DNA of 64,000 bases from Shewanella eurypsychrophilus (GTDB lineage: Bacteria > Pseudomonadota > Gammaproteobacteria > Enterobacterales > Shewanellaceae). The stretch is taken from NCBI RefSeq assembly GCF_007004545.3, contig NZ_CP045503.2, positions 4,310,102 through 4,374,101 of the forward strand, given 5' to 3'. Of the stretch, positions 16,786-27,000 are shown piece after piece (the stretch's first letter is position 1; every line of letters starts with the position of its first letter). The position numbers and the translations under genes are program-made. The notes beneath the pieces were generated by a model. It was not told the DNA's origin, did no database searches, and was given only the letters and a program-made list of their open reading frames with translations.

Positions 16786-19278
16786 ATGAACAGAAGAGAC
16801 TTTTTAAAAGGCCTAGTTTCAACATCTTATGTTGTGCTAAGTGGTGCATCGGTGCTGGCCCCATTGAACGCTTTAGCCGCTGCAGGCGCTAAATCTAAAG
16901 ACGGTTGGTTAACCACAGGCACCCATTTCGGCGCCTTTAAAATCAAACGTAAAAATGGGATTATCGATCAGGTTAAGCCATTCGACTCAGATAAGTATCC
17001 AACAGATATGATCAATGGCATCAAAGGCTTGGTCTATAACCCTTCTCGTGTTCGTTACCCTATGGTGCGTCTCGACTTTCTACTCAAGGGGCATAAGAGT
17101 GACACCACACAGCGCGGAGACTTCCGTTTCGTCCGTGTCACTTGGGATAAGGCATTACACCTGCTAAAAGACTCGCTTGATGAAGTACAGACTAAATACG
17201 GCCCATCAGGCTTACACGCAGGTCAAACAGGCTGGCGTGCAACAGGTCAGCTGCATTCGAGTACTAGCCACATGCAACGCGCTATCGGTATGCATGGCAA
17301 CTTCGTCAAGAAGATTGGAGATTACTCGACAGGTGCCGGTCAAACCATCTTGCCATACATTTTAGGTTCGACCGAAGTGTACGCACAAGGTACCTCTTGG
17401 CCATTAATTCTTGAAGAATCTAAGACCATTATTTTATGGTCAAATGATCCTTACAAGAACTTGCAAGTTGGCTGGAATGCAGAGACTCATGAGTCATTCG
17501 CTTACCTAGCCGAGCTTAAAGAAAAGGTAAAACAGGGCAAGATCCGCGTGATCAGTATCGACCCAGTGGTGACCAAGACCCAGAAGTATTTAGGCTGTGA
17601 GCAGCTTTACGTCAACCCACAAACTGACGTTGCACTGATGCTAGGCATAGCTCATGAAATGGTGACTAAGGGCATGCACGACACTCAATTTATCGATGGC
17701 TACAGCTTAGGCTTCGATAGATTCTTACCCTATCTGCTTGGCGAAAGCGACGGCGTGGCAAAAACGCCTGAGTGGGCCAGTGAGATCACGAGTGTCAGCC
17801 CAGAGATCATCCGTGACCTTGCAAAAGTCATGACCAAAGACCGTACTCAGCTAATGATGGGCTGGTGTATCCAACGTCAACAACACGGTGAACAGCCTTA
17901 CTGGATGGCCGCGGTACTTGCGACCATGATAGGTCAAATCGGCCTACCTGGTGGTGGCATAAGCTATGGTCATCACTACTCAAGTATTGGTGTACCTTCA
18001 TCGGGGGCCGCCGCACCTGGTGCCTTCCCACGTAACTTAGATGAAGATCAGAAACCTTTATTTGATAGCAATGATTTTAAAGGCGCGAGTAGCACTATAC
18101 CTGTCGCTCGCTGGATTGATGCCATCATGGAGCCAGGAAAAACCATTGACGCTAATGGTTCTAAAGTCACTTTCCCGGATATAAAGATGATGGTGTTCTC
18201 AGGCAATAACCCATGGAACCATCATCAAGATAGAAACCGCATGAAGCAAGCCTTCCACAAGCTGGAGTGTGTGGTCACTATCGACATGAACTGGACCGCT
18301 ACATGTCGTTTCTCAGACATCGTACTGCCAGCTTGTACCACACTCGAGCGAAACGATATCGACGTGTATGGCTCGTATGCCAATCGCGGTATCTTAGCGA
18401 TGCATAAAATGGTTGAGCCACTGTTTGAAAGTCTGTCTGACTTTGAAATCTTCACTCGCTTTGCCGCTGTCATGGGTAAAGATAAAGAATACACCCGTGA
18501 TATGGACGAATTTGATTGGCTTAATAAGCTTTACACAGATTGTAAAAAGGCCAATGAAGGTAACTTCGACATGCCTGATTTCGAGACATTTTGGAAAGAC
18601 GGCTATGTCCACTTTGGCGAAGGTAAGCCATGGACACGTCACGCTGACTTCAGAGACGACCCTGAGATTAATCCACTAGGCACTCCATCGGGCTTGATTG
18701 AAATATTTAGCCGTAAGATTGCCCAATATGAATATGATGATTGTCCGGGTCACCCAACCTGGATGGAAAAAACCGAGCGCAGTCATGGTGGACCGGGTTC
18801 AAACAAGTTCCCTGTTTGGATGCAGTCTTGTCACCCAGATAAGCGACTTCATTCACAGATGTGTGAGTCTAAAGAGTATCGCGAAACATACACGGTTCAA
18901 GGACGTGAGCCTGTATACTTAAGCCCTGAAGATGCTAAAACACGTGGCATTAAAGATGGCGATATAGTGCGTGTATTTAACGACCGCGGTCAGTTACTTG
19001 CCGGTGCGGTAGTATCTGATAGCTTCCCGAAAGGGATCATCCGAATCCACGAAGGCGCATGGTATGGCCCCGTTGGCGAAGATGGTAGCAAAGAGGGCGG
19101 CGCTGAAATCGGTGCACTCTGTAGTTATGGTGATCCGAATACGCTGACACAAGATATCGGTACCTCTAAACTTGCTCAAGCATGCGCTGCGTACACTTGC
19201 TTAGTTGAATTTGAGAAGTATCGCGGTAAAGTACCTGAAGTCAGCTCATTTAATGGCCCAGTTGAGACGCTTATCTAG
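16786..19278 (+). CDS. torA: TorA, periplasmic TMAO reductase (molybdopterin enzyme)
   Basis: An 830-residue enzyme that reduces trimethylamine N-oxide to trimethylamine. The twin-arginine signal MNRRDFLKGL with cleavage near ALAAAG sends the folded enzyme to the periplasm. The rest is a DMSO/TMAO-reductase type molybdopterin protein: WTTGTHFGAFK-like start, SSTSHMQRAIG, the cofactor-binding region with WGTSWPL-type residues, and the C-terminal dinucleotide domain from about residue 690 (REPVYLSPEDAKTRGIKDGD). Length matches TorA of Shewanella and E. coli. It starts 33 bp after torC. Confidence 0.95.
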   Translation: MNRRDFLKGLVSTSYVVLSGASVLAPLNALAAAGAKSKDGWLTTGTHFGAFKIKRKNGIIDQVKPFDSDKYPTDMINGIKGLVYNPSRVRYPMVRLDFLLKGHKSDTTQRGDFRFVRVTWDKALHLLKDSLDEVQTKYGPSGLHAGQTGWRATGQLHSSTSHMQRAIGMHGNFVKKIGDYSTGAGQTILPYILGSTEVYAQGTSWPLILEESKTIILWSNDPYKNLQVGWNAETHESFAYLAELKEKVKQGKIRVISIDPVVTKTQKYLGCEQLYVNPQTDVALMLGIAHEMVTKGMHDTQFIDGYSLGFDRFLPYLLGESDGVAKTPEWASEITSVSPEIIRDLAKVMTKDRTQLMMGWCIQRQQHGEQPYWMAAVLATMIGQIGLPGGGISYGHHYSSIGVPSSGAAAPGAFPRNLDEDQKPLFDSNDFKGASSTIPVARWIDAIMEPGKTIDANGSKVTFPDIKMMVFSGNNPWNHHQDRNRMKQAFHKLECVVTIDMNWTATCRFSDIVLPACTTLERNDIDVYGSYANRGILAMHKMVEPLFESLSDFEIFTRFAAVMGKDKEYTRDMDEFDWLNKLYTDCKKANEGNFDMPDFETFWKDGYVHFGEGKPWTRHADFRDDPEINPLGTPSGLIEIFSRKIAQYEYDDCPGHPTWMEKTERSHGGPGSNKFPVWMQSCHPDKRLHSQMCESKEYRETYTVQGREPVYLSPEDAKTRGIKDGDIVRVFNDRGQLLAGAVVSDSFPKGIIRIHEGAWYGPVGEDGSKEGGAEIGALCSYGDPNTLTQDIGTSKLAQACAAYTCLVEFEKYRGKVPEVSSFNGPVETLI

Positions 19279-19298
19279 CAGCTTAAGAACTAAAGATT

Positions 19299-19355
19299 GA
19301 AACTAAGGCCTGCAACGTGTCACTGACGAGTATCAAACATGGCAGCCTTAGTTTC
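19299..19355 (+). other. Long hairpin between torA and torD
   Basis: GAAACTAAGGCCTGC (19299-19313) pairs with GCAGCCTTAGTTTC (19342-19355) over 14 bp with a single bulged C, around a 28-nt loop. It lies between the torA stop and the torD start. It may shield the 3' end of the torECA message or lower torD expression. It lacks a T tract, so full termination is unlikely. Confidence 0.55.
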
Positions 19356-19425
19356 CTCTCTCAAATTTACGGTCTGTAATCAATACGCTAAAAGATGAAT
19401 ACGCTAATAAATGGAGTGTTCAGAT

Positions 19426-20100
19426 ATGGATAACAGCATGAGTAACCCAACAATGGCAGAAAAACAGATGAGCACAGATTCAATCAATCAAGCAAGAGGC
19501 ATGGTCTATGGATTGCTCTCTTCGCTGTTCGCTAAAGAGATAGATCACCAACTACTCCATGAGCTTACCAGTGAAAAGGCTAAAGCCTTCTGGACCCAGT
19601 TAGCCAGTGAATCAGCATTCAAGCAAGATGTCGATGCCATGGTTAAGGTACTTGAAAACCTTAAATCTGATAAGGCTCTGATGGAGTTAGCTGCCGATTA
19701 TTGTGGCCTGTTCCTGGTGGGCACTAAACATAGCGCCTCTCCTTATGCCAGCCTCTATCTTCAAGACACTTCATCTGAGTCCCAAGATGAACCAACCTTA
19801 TTCGGCGAACAACATCAGCTAATGGTGCAGTTTCTTAAGCAAAGCCAACTTCAGGTGCAAACCAGCTTTCCTGAGCCAGCCGATCATTTAGCAGTGATCT
19901 TGGCCTATGTGGAACACTTGTGCAAAACAACTGATGATACAGAGCAGCTTAAGTTTATTGAAAGCTACCTGGCAATCTGGCTTGGCAATTTTGCAGCTAA
20001 AGTCACTCAATGTGACAGTGGTGAATTTTACTGCGCCCTCGCCCGCTTAACCCAGAGCTGGGTTGAAGCAGACCTAAAAGGTTTAAGAGAAGAAGTATAA
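19426..20100 (+). CDS. torD: TorD, chaperone for TorA
   Basis: A 224-residue cytoplasmic all-helical chaperone that binds the TorA signal peptide and aids insertion of the molybdenum cofactor. It shows the TorD/DmsD core: RGMVYGLLSSLFAKEID, YCGLFLVGTKHSASPYASLY (the conserved E/G-PY region), and DHLAVILAYVEHL. I prefer the ATG at 19426 because GGAGTG lies 8 bp before it; an in-frame ATG at 19411 lies within that region. Last gene of torECAD. Confidence 0.9.
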   Translation: MDNSMSNPTMAEKQMSTDSINQARGMVYGLLSSLFAKEIDHQLLHELTSEKAKAFWTQLASESAFKQDVDAMVKVLENLKSDKALMELAADYCGLFLVGTKHSASPYASLYLQDTSSESQDEPTLFGEQHQLMVQFLKQSQLQVQTSFPEPADHLAVILAYVEHLCKTTDDTEQLKFIESYLAIWLGNFAAKVTQCDSGEFYCALARLTQSWVEADLKGLREEV

Positions 20101-20105
20101 ATTTT

Positions 20106-20170
20106 AGTACCTAGTACCTAGAGCTTAGGTACTAGGTACTAGGTACTAGGTACTAGGTACTAGGTACTAG
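20106..20170. repeat. CTAG repeat with six GGTACTA heptamers
   Basis: After two inverted CTAG units comes GGTACTA repeated six times without error (20128-20169). It lies directly behind torD. The IS3 element is inserted at its right end. The same heptamer array recurs at 58146. Confidence 0.85.
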
Positions 20171-20203
20171 CTTGATATGACCCCAGTAAAGTGGACACAG
20201 GGT

Positions 20204-21013
20204 TTAAATTCTTGATTCAAATACTATGGGACTCACTCCATTTAGAGTCCCATGTCTTCTCACCATATTATAATAATCATCGATATAAAATCGACACTGT
20301 GTTGTCATTTCTTTTCTGCTTAGCTCTTCTAAGTTAGAGAACCATTCTTTCTTTAACTGAGCAAAAAAGCTTTCTGAGCAAGCATTATCCCAGCAATTCC
20401 CCTTTCTCGACATACTCACTGTGACCTTACGCTTCGTTAGCCACTTAAGTACTTCAAAGCTTCTGTATTGAGCCCCCTGGTCAGAGTGAAACATCAGCTC
20501 ACTCCCATTTGGCCTTCGTTCTACCCAAGCTTGTTTGAGTGACTTCATCACCAGTTCGCTCGAATTTATGTAGCTCGTTGCCCAGCCCACCACTTTACGT
20601 GAGTACAAATCGATGATGACACATAGATACTGCCAGCCCTCTTTGCACCTAATTTGTGTAATATCTGATACCCAAACAGTATTAGGTTTAGCTACTTCAA
20701 ACTCTCTGTTTAAGTAATTCGGCGCTCTTGTTTCAATCAACCTAGGCTTCACTACACCGAACTTCCTTTTACATGCTTTAGACCTGTAATCAAACACCTG
20801 TAACAAGCTTTGTACTCGCTTTTTATTACAATCGAAACCATTAGCTACAGCATCCAGCCATAACTTCCTATAACCCGCTATGCTCCTGTGCTCAGCTATC
20901 TTTTCTTTGAGAAAGTCAGACAGTACTTCGTTATCTTTATCGCGTTGAGAAGGCTTACGAACAAGCCAGCTGTAATAGCCTGAGCGAGATACACCAAAAA
21001 TATCACAGAGCAA
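20204..21013 (-). CDS. IS3-family transposase OrfB (DDE integrase core)
   Basis: The catalytic part of the transposase, 269 residues from the first ATG. The rve core holds the DDE residues in WVSDITQIRC, HSDQGAQYRS and SESFFAQLKKEW. N-terminal CDIFGVSRSGYYSW and HRSIAGYRKL are typical IS3 OrfB motifs. The frame is open without a stop back to the slippery site at 21094, and it lies in the -1 frame of orfA, so the working protein is probably an OrfAB fusion. Confidence 0.9.
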   Translation of the reverse strand: MLCDIFGVSRSGYYSWLVRKPSQRDKDNEVLSDFLKEKIAEHRSIAGYRKLWLDAVANGFDCNKKRVQSLLQVFDYRSKACKRKFGVVKPRLIETRAPNYLNREFEVAKPNTVWVSDITQIRCKEGWQYLCVIIDLYSRKVVGWATSYINSSELVMKSLKQAWVERRPNGSELMFHSDQGAQYRSFEVLKWLTKRKVTVSMSRKGNCWDNACSESFFAQLKKEWFSNLEELSRKEMTTQCRFYIDDYYNMVRRHGTLNGVSPIVFESRI

Positions 21014-21060
21014 TTTTATCGTTCTTCGAGTTGAGCAATAACCTTGGATAAACTGAAACT

Positions 21061-21375
21061 TTATCCCTGGTGTTTGTCGAAGAACTCCTTCGCCTTTTTT
21101 AAGATATCGTTCTCCAACTCTGCACGCTCTAATCGTTTTTTTAGCCCACGGTTTTCACGTTCAAGTTCAGCTAGCCCCTTATTAGGACCGACATTTTTAA
21201 TAGGTTTAGAAGTGTGTTTCTTCGACGTCAATTGAGCTCTCCATTTACTGAGCAAAGCGGGATGGATACCTAATTTACCAGCTAAAGCCTTTACTGTATC
21301 GGGAGAGTTTAAGGATTGTTGAACAGCAGCTAATTTGAAGGCTGCTGTGTGGGTCTTACGAGTTATTATTTTCAT
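21061..21375 (-). CDS. IS3-family OrfA (helix-turn-helix, leucine-zipper protein)
   Basis: A 104-residue protein with an N-terminal helix-turn-helix (FKLAAVQQSLNSPDTVKALA, then LGIHPALLSKWR) and a C-terminal heptad region (LERENRGLKKRLERAELEND) for dimerisation. It binds the IS ends and, through the frameshift, forms the front of the full transposase. It overlaps the extended orfB frame. Confidence 0.85.
   Translation of the reverse strand: MKIITRKTHTAAFKLAAVQQSLNSPDTVKALAGKLGIHPALLSKWRAQLTSKKHTSKPIKNVGPNKGLAELERENRGLKKRLERAELENDILKKAKEFFDKHQG
21094..21100 (-). promoter_or_regulatory. Programmed -1 frameshift site A AAA AAG
   Basis: On the minus strand the orfA codons TTA AAA AAG form the classic slippery heptamer. 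A small hairpin (CGAAG with CTTCG) follows about 3 bases later and would stimulate slipping. The -1 frame then runs open into orfB. Confidence 0.8.
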
Positions 21376-21429
21376 GGCACCTTATCGCTTATATAAGGTG
21401 TCCACTTTTAGGGGGTCATATCAGCTAGA

Positions 21430-22428
21430 CTAAATCACTTTCAACTTGCCCTTGACTGCAGCAATGCTTGAATATTGCTTAGCGGCCATTAAGCTCTGCA
21501 GCTCTTGAGCAATCCTATCGAAGCATTCAACCCCTTCCTTTTCAAAGCAAGTCGCTACCTGAACCGCAGATGCGCCAGCGAGTAGATACTCAAACGCATC
21601 CGTGCCCGTTTTTATGCCACCGACGCCGATAATATCTATATTGTCAGGTAACAGCTGTCGAAATGCCCTGACATTAGCCAGCCCAATAGGTTTAATATAA
21701 TCGCCACACAGACCGCCAAATCCTCCTTTGGGTTTGATGATCGCAGTTTCTGTTTCAGCATCAATCACTAAAGTATTACCCACAGAGTTTATACAGGTGA
21801 TAAAGCTCACTGGGAACTTTTTGATAATGTCGGCCATAGTGATGAAGTGAGAAAAATCAAAATAGGGCGGCAGTTTCAACCCAATCGGCTTATCCCCTAG
21901 CTGACAAATAGCCTCTAATGCTTGCTCTGTTTGCTCAAAATCATACCCTAGCTGAGGCTTACCTTCGATGTTCGGGCAAGAAAAGTTCACTTCGATAAGA
22001 TCGGCGCAGCTGGATTGAAATGCCTTAACCATAGTCACATTATCAGCAACAGAGAAGCCTGAAACACTCACTACAATAGGTTTATTGCCCGCTTTTTTTA
22101 GCCTAGGCAACATCTCCAGATATGCCTGATAGCCTAGATTTGGCAACCCCATAGATTGAATGGAGCCTAACGGCAATGCTTGGTATCTAGGTTCGGCATT
22201 GCCCTCTCTTGGTAAGATAGTGCAAGACTTGGTCATAACTGCTGCTGATGCCGAACCCGCTAATCGAATAAGCTCCTCTTCTGAGGTGCAAAGTGGTCCA
22301 GAGGCATTAAAAATATAACTGTCTAATGGCAATTGCCCGATATGAGTGTTCAAACAAGGCTGAGACTGAGAGTGCTCTGATGGTGAAACTGATGGTAAAA
22401 GAGTATCGAGGTGAGTCTGGCTAGGCAT
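21430..22428 (-). CDS. Dihydroorotate dehydrogenase, class 1A type
   Basis: A 332-residue FMN enzyme of the dihydroorotate dehydrogenase family. The catalytic cysteine lies in IEVNFSCPN; class 2 enzymes, the usual membrane-bound PyrD of gammaproteobacteria, have serine there. FNASGPLCTSEEEL, MTKSCTILPREGN and IGVGGIKTGTDAFEYLLAGA complete the family pattern. Class 1A enzymes are soluble and use fumarate. No electron-transfer subunit (PyrK) is nearby, which excludes 1B. Residues 1-35 are an extra N-terminal part; a later start is possible. A role in pyrimidine synthesis without oxygen would fit the neighbourhood but is inference. Confidence 0.8.
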   Translation of the reverse strand: MPSQTHLDTLLPSVSPSEHSQSQPCLNTHIGQLPLDSYIFNASGPLCTSEEELIRLAGSASAAVMTKSCTILPREGNAEPRYQALPLGSIQSMGLPNLGYQAYLEMLPRLKKAGNKPIVVSVSGFSVADNVTMVKAFQSSCADLIEVNFSCPNIEGKPQLGYDFEQTEQALEAICQLGDKPIGLKLPPYFDFSHFITMADIIKKFPVSFITCINSVGNTLVIDAETETAIIKPKGGFGGLCGDYIKPIGLANVRAFRQLLPDNIDIIGVGGIKTGTDAFEYLLAGASAVQVATCFEKEGVECFDRIAQELQSLMAAKQYSSIAAVKGKLKVI

Positions 22429-22663
22429 AGATCTGGGCTCCGTATGCTGCGCTAAATAGCGCGGAATGAGTGGTCACAAACGGGACAATAGATTAGCAGC
22501 TATCAAAAGCTAAAAACTTGATCTTAAGCTAAGTTTAAACAAGGGCTTGAGATACAGGTTTCAATGAAGATGAAGAGCTCACCCAGCGATATAACATCAC
22601 CTTAGTATCGTCAACAAAAGGCCTCTCTGTCATCCTCACCTGATCGTGTGAAGTAACCAGCGC

Positions 22664-23932
22664 TTACTTTCGAGTCTTGCCACCACGATAAGCACGTTGC
22701 TTAGCACGCTGTTTTTGCGCGTTTCTGCCACCTTTTTTGGGTGTCTCAATGCTCTTAGTCAGATCAGGCTCAAAACCCTCTAACCACTGTTGAGGCAGAC
22801 GCTTATCTAGCACCACTTCAACCTCCTCGAGCAGGTGTTCATCTTCACGGCTAAGTAAGGTGATTGCCACGCCCTTATTACCAGCGCGGCCCGTACGACC
22901 AATACGGTGAATATAATCTTCTGCTTTGTAGGGCAATTCATAATTAACCACATAGTTAAGGCTGATAATATCGATACCACGTGCAGCAACATCGGTGGCC
23001 ACCAGCACCCTTAACTCACCTTGCTTGAACGCCTGCAAGACTTTCTCGCGAGCACCTTGTGACAAGTCCCCATGAAAAGCTTGCGCAGTAATATCTGCCT
23101 TAGATAAATTAGCCGCGAGTTTATCTGCCGCGATTTTTTTCCGACTGAAGATAAGTACTTGCTGTAACTCTCCAGATTTTATCAGGTGAGTAACGAGTTC
23201 AAGCTTCCTGTCACTATCAACCGCATAGACTCGCTGCTCAATCTCAACTGCCGCAGCATTACGCTCACCCACTTCAATCAGTTTAGGATCACGTAATAAA
23301 GTTTTGCTCAGGCTGTAGATAGATTCATCGAAGGTGGCAGAAAATAACAAGGTTTGCCGAGTCTTAGGCAGTTGGCTCACTAGCGCATCTATCTCGTCTT
23401 TAAAGCCCATATCTAACATGCGGTCGGCTTCATCGAAAACTAAGAAATCAATGCTGTCTAACGTCAGTGAGCCACGCCTTAGATGATCCAGTAAACGGCC
23501 AGGTGTCGCAATTAAGATATCAACACCCGCACTTAATACCTTTGCCTGGGCATCGATACTCACTCCGCCATACACTAATGCTGATTTAAGCTGAGTATGC
23601 TTACCGTATTTGACGAAACTGCTGTGTACCTGCAGAGCAAGCTCACGAGTTGGCGTTAAGATAAGAGCACGTATGGGGGCTTGCTCACTGAGCGACTCAC
23701 TGAGTTTCTGTGTGCTTAGCTGATTAAGAATAGGTAAGGCAAACGCTGCAGTCTTACCCGAACCAGTTTGCGCACCGGCCATGATATCTTGCCCGGCTAA
23801 AATGGCTGGGATCCCTTGTGCTTGAATCGGCGTCGCATGCTCATAGCCCAGACTTTGCAAGGCTTGCTGTAACTCAGGTAATAAGCCTAGAGAGGCGAAG
23901 GTTGTAGCCGTTGAGGTAATGGGTTCTGACAT
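22664..23932 (-). CDS. DEAD-box ATP-dependent RNA helicase, RhlE-like
   Basis: A 422-residue helicase with all DEAD-box motifs in order: Q-motif region FASLGLLPELQQAL, GAQTGSGKTAA, PTRELALQ, the box itself (VFDEADRMLDMG), LLFSATF, and in the second domain ATDVAARGID and HRIGRTGRAG. The basic C-terminal tail (GGRNAQKQRAKQRAYRGGK) and overall size fit RhlE, which acts in ribosome assembly and RNA turnover. The ATG at 23932 (MSEPITSTATTF) with AGG upstream is preferred over the frame start at 23983. Located between pyrD and torS, same strand as both. Confidence 0.85.
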   Translation of the reverse strand: MSEPITSTATTFASLGLLPELQQALQSLGYEHATPIQAQGIPAILAGQDIMAGAQTGSGKTAAFALPILNQLSTQKLSESLSEQAPIRALILTPTRELALQVHSSFVKYGKHTQLKSALVYGGVSIDAQAKVLSAGVDILIATPGRLLDHLRRGSLTLDSIDFLVFDEADRMLDMGFKDEIDALVSQLPKTRQTLLFSATFDESIYSLSKTLLRDPKLIEVGERNAAAVEIEQRVYAVDSDRKLELVTHLIKSGELQQVLIFSRKKIAADKLAANLSKADITAQAFHGDLSQGAREKVLQAFKQGELRVLVATDVAARGIDIISLNYVVNYELPYKAEDYIHRIGRTGRAGNKGVAITLLSREDEHLLEEVEVVLDKRLPQQWLEGFEPDLTKSIETPKKGGRNAQKQRAKQRAYRGGKTRK

Positions 23933-24013
23933 TGGAATACCTGAATAAAGCGTTGCAAGGAAAACTGCCGCGCAGTTTATCATTGTTTTGCGGCATTATG
24001 GGCTCAAAGTTGC

Positions 24014-27000
24014 CTATCTAAGATAACCAGCCAAAGTGTCGACAGAGCGGGTTAACATCAAGCCTAACGCTTGATGTTCCTCAGCTTGATATTCCACAGC
24101 TTCCAGGGTTTTGCATAAACCAGATAGTGCCAGTAAGCCCATACTCGCACTACTTCCCTTTAAGGCATGCAATAACTGTTTAATATTGCTTTCTCTGTTG
24201 GAGTCTACGCTTTTCTCTAAGCGTTCAAGTTTAGATATTTGAACTTGGCTACTTTCCCTGAACAGCTGCAACATTTCAAGTACCGCCTCTTTACCCAGGT
24301 ATTCGAGATCTTGATCTATCTGAGTGAGATCTAATAGCTGCGGCTCCACTTGATGACTTTGAGCACTCGGGGCTGTGACCGTTAACACTTGCTCCTGATC
24401 TTTCATCGGTGAACTTTGTTTAGCTGGCAGGGCTGCAAGACCAAGCCATTCGGCTAACGACTGCATATTAAGCGGCTTACCTAACACAATATCAAAACCG
24501 ACCTGCTGATAATGATGCAGATCATCTGATTGTAGCTGGGCGGTAAAGGCGGCAATGGGTAACTGATGTTTGGCGAGATGATTAATGCTCTTAAGTTCAT
24601 TGAGTAGTTCAAAGCCTGAGCCATCACCTAACTGGATATCCAACATAATGGCATCGAAGCTGTTCGCGCTATCTAGATGATATACATTGCGCGCTTGTTC
24701 ACAGCTTCCTGCCAACACGGACTCATGGCCTAAGTGTGCAAGGAACCCCTGAGCAACCATGGCATTGACTTTATTATCCTCAATAACTAAAACGCGTTTT
24801 TTCGCCACGTTATCTAATTGCTCAGCTTGCTCATCATGCACCTGCTGACACTCTATGAGCGGAACGCTAAAACCAAAACAACTACCAATATTAACCTCAC
24901 TCTTCAGCCATAAAGGCGATGTTGATTCCGCCTCTGTGCGATTATTTTCATCATAGGGATTTGCGCTTCTATTCATCAATTCAACCAGCTCTTTACAGAT
25001 AGCAAGTCCGAGTCCGGTACCGCGAGAGCGTCCCTGATTAGGCTGTGAGCTGTAAGCTTTAAAGAGCTGTTGCTTGGCATCATGACTGATCCCGACACCT
25101 GTATCGCTGACCTCAAAATTAAGCTGTTCCCCATCAGATGACACCTTAAGTTTTACCTCTCCTTGAGGGGTAAATTTGATGGCATTACCAATTAAATTAA
25201 ACAATATCTGACGTAACTTGGGTCCATCTAAGTTAACCCAAAGTGGCAGCTGTGGACTCTCGAGTACTAAGCGTAAGCCTGCAAGTCCAGCCCCAGCCAA
25301 CATTATCGACACCACTTCGTCTAGAAGGTCGTTTATCGCCACTGGTCTTGGCTCATTGGCCAACTTTCCTTGCTCTAGGCGAGAAAAATCTAAAATATCA
25401 TTGAGTACCGTCTGCAGCAGCGTGCCGCTATATTGTGACAGAGCCAACATCTGTTTTTGCGCAACCGGAAGCTCTGAGTGCCCAAGCAAGGTTAAGGTAC
25501 CTAGCAACCCATTCAGCGGCGTACGAATTTCATGGCTCATGGTGGCCAAAAACAATGACTTGGCCTGACTGGCTTCTTCAGCCATATTTCTTGCTTGCGC
25601 ATGACCTTTCGCCTCCGCGTCGAGGCGCTTATTTGCTATAGCCAGCTCTTGTGTTCGTGCCTCAACGGTGATCTCTAGTGCCGCTTTATGCTCTGTTAAT
25701 TCTGAGGCACTGGATCTTAGTTCAGATTGCAGTTTTTGGTTGTGAGCCGTTTTATCCTTAAAGGCTTTAATCGCATTCGCCATGGCCGTCAATTCATCAT
25801 CACCATGGGAGTTAATGGTCACATTAGTATCACCGAGACTCAGGCGGGATAAGGCTTCAGAAGCCTCGTTTAATCTTAAGGCTATACCTTTATAAATCAC
25901 CAGATACATGACAGATAGAATGACTAAAAGCATCAGAACACCTGTGCCCCACAAGCCTGTTTTCGCCCAAAATAGCTGGCGTAAATAGTCAACTCTTGCC
26001 AGATCGGCTTGGCCTTGTTGGCTTGCCATTGCATTATCTAATGAACGATTTACCCCGGCTAATTTATCAGAAAGCAGCTGCAGTTGTTTCGCTTGGTCTT
26101 TGAGCAATTTAACGTACTGATACTGCACTCTTAATCCTTCAGAGACCTGACGAAGCATACTCAACTCTATAGAAAGTTCTTCTGCTCTGGCTGGATCTCT
26201 AATCAAGCCTTTAAGCAGTTCTAAGGGCATCATGTCAATTTGCGGTCCAGCATTATTGAAGCTTGTAGAGTTAGGAGGGCTGAGGTTAGCACCTTGAACT
26301 TGATAACGAAGAGGAAAGCTAGCCAAAGGTTGTTGTGACATAGCATTGAGTAAGGTCACTAATGCCCTCTCTTGCTCAGGGGACTGTAACAACTGGCCAA
26401 TCAAGGCAATATTATGAATCAACTTCAGCGCTCGATTTAGCCTCTCTTGAATGTCTAGGTCTTGCTCTATCACCGCATCCAGCAGTTGAGCGCTACTTTC
26501 ATTACCTGCGATTTCAGGATATGCCAAGCTCAGCTTAGCGATAATAGCCGAATTAACCACGGCTAATTCAGCCTCAAGCAGCGCTGTGCTATGACTTGAA
26601 GAGCTCACCAAGGCAGAGCCTAAGGCTGACAGGTCTCCAGCCACCTTTAAACGCTTACCCACACTTTGGCCTAAGGCTGAAAGTTCATGGATGATCTCTC
26701 CTGCCGACCACTCCAATCGATGATCGCTTTGTACACCTATGGCTTTGAGCTGAGCAATAGAACTTAATAGATTTGTACTGTTAATAGACAGCATACGACC
26801 AATAAACTGTCGCTGAACTTCTTCCTCTACCGTACCTAGTGACTGTGCATTTTCGGCTAACGCATTAGAAGACTGTACGAGTTCTCTAGCCACTTGAGAT
26901 GCCGGTAAGGCTTCATCATAAAGATATTTATCGGCTTGTTTCACCCAATATAAGCTCAGGCTACCTAGGGATATGAGCAGTAAAAGTAAAAAACCCAGTA

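Larger units (their letters stand above)
20173..21423. mobile_element. Intact IS3-family insertion sequence
   Basis: A 1251-bp element. Its ends are inverted: TGATATGACCCC and then GTGGACAC at the left, and the complement at the right (GTGTCCAC, then GGGGTCATATCA). The bases GCT stand directly outside both ends (20170-20172 and 21424-21426), a 3-bp target duplication as expected for IS3. It carries orfA and orfB on the minus strand joined by a slippery site. Nothing in it is broken, so it is probably a recent and possibly active copy. It separates torD from pyrD. Confidence 0.9.

Noticed and set aside
20106..20170. CRISPR array
   Set aside because: Units are 7 bp in direct tandem without spacers.
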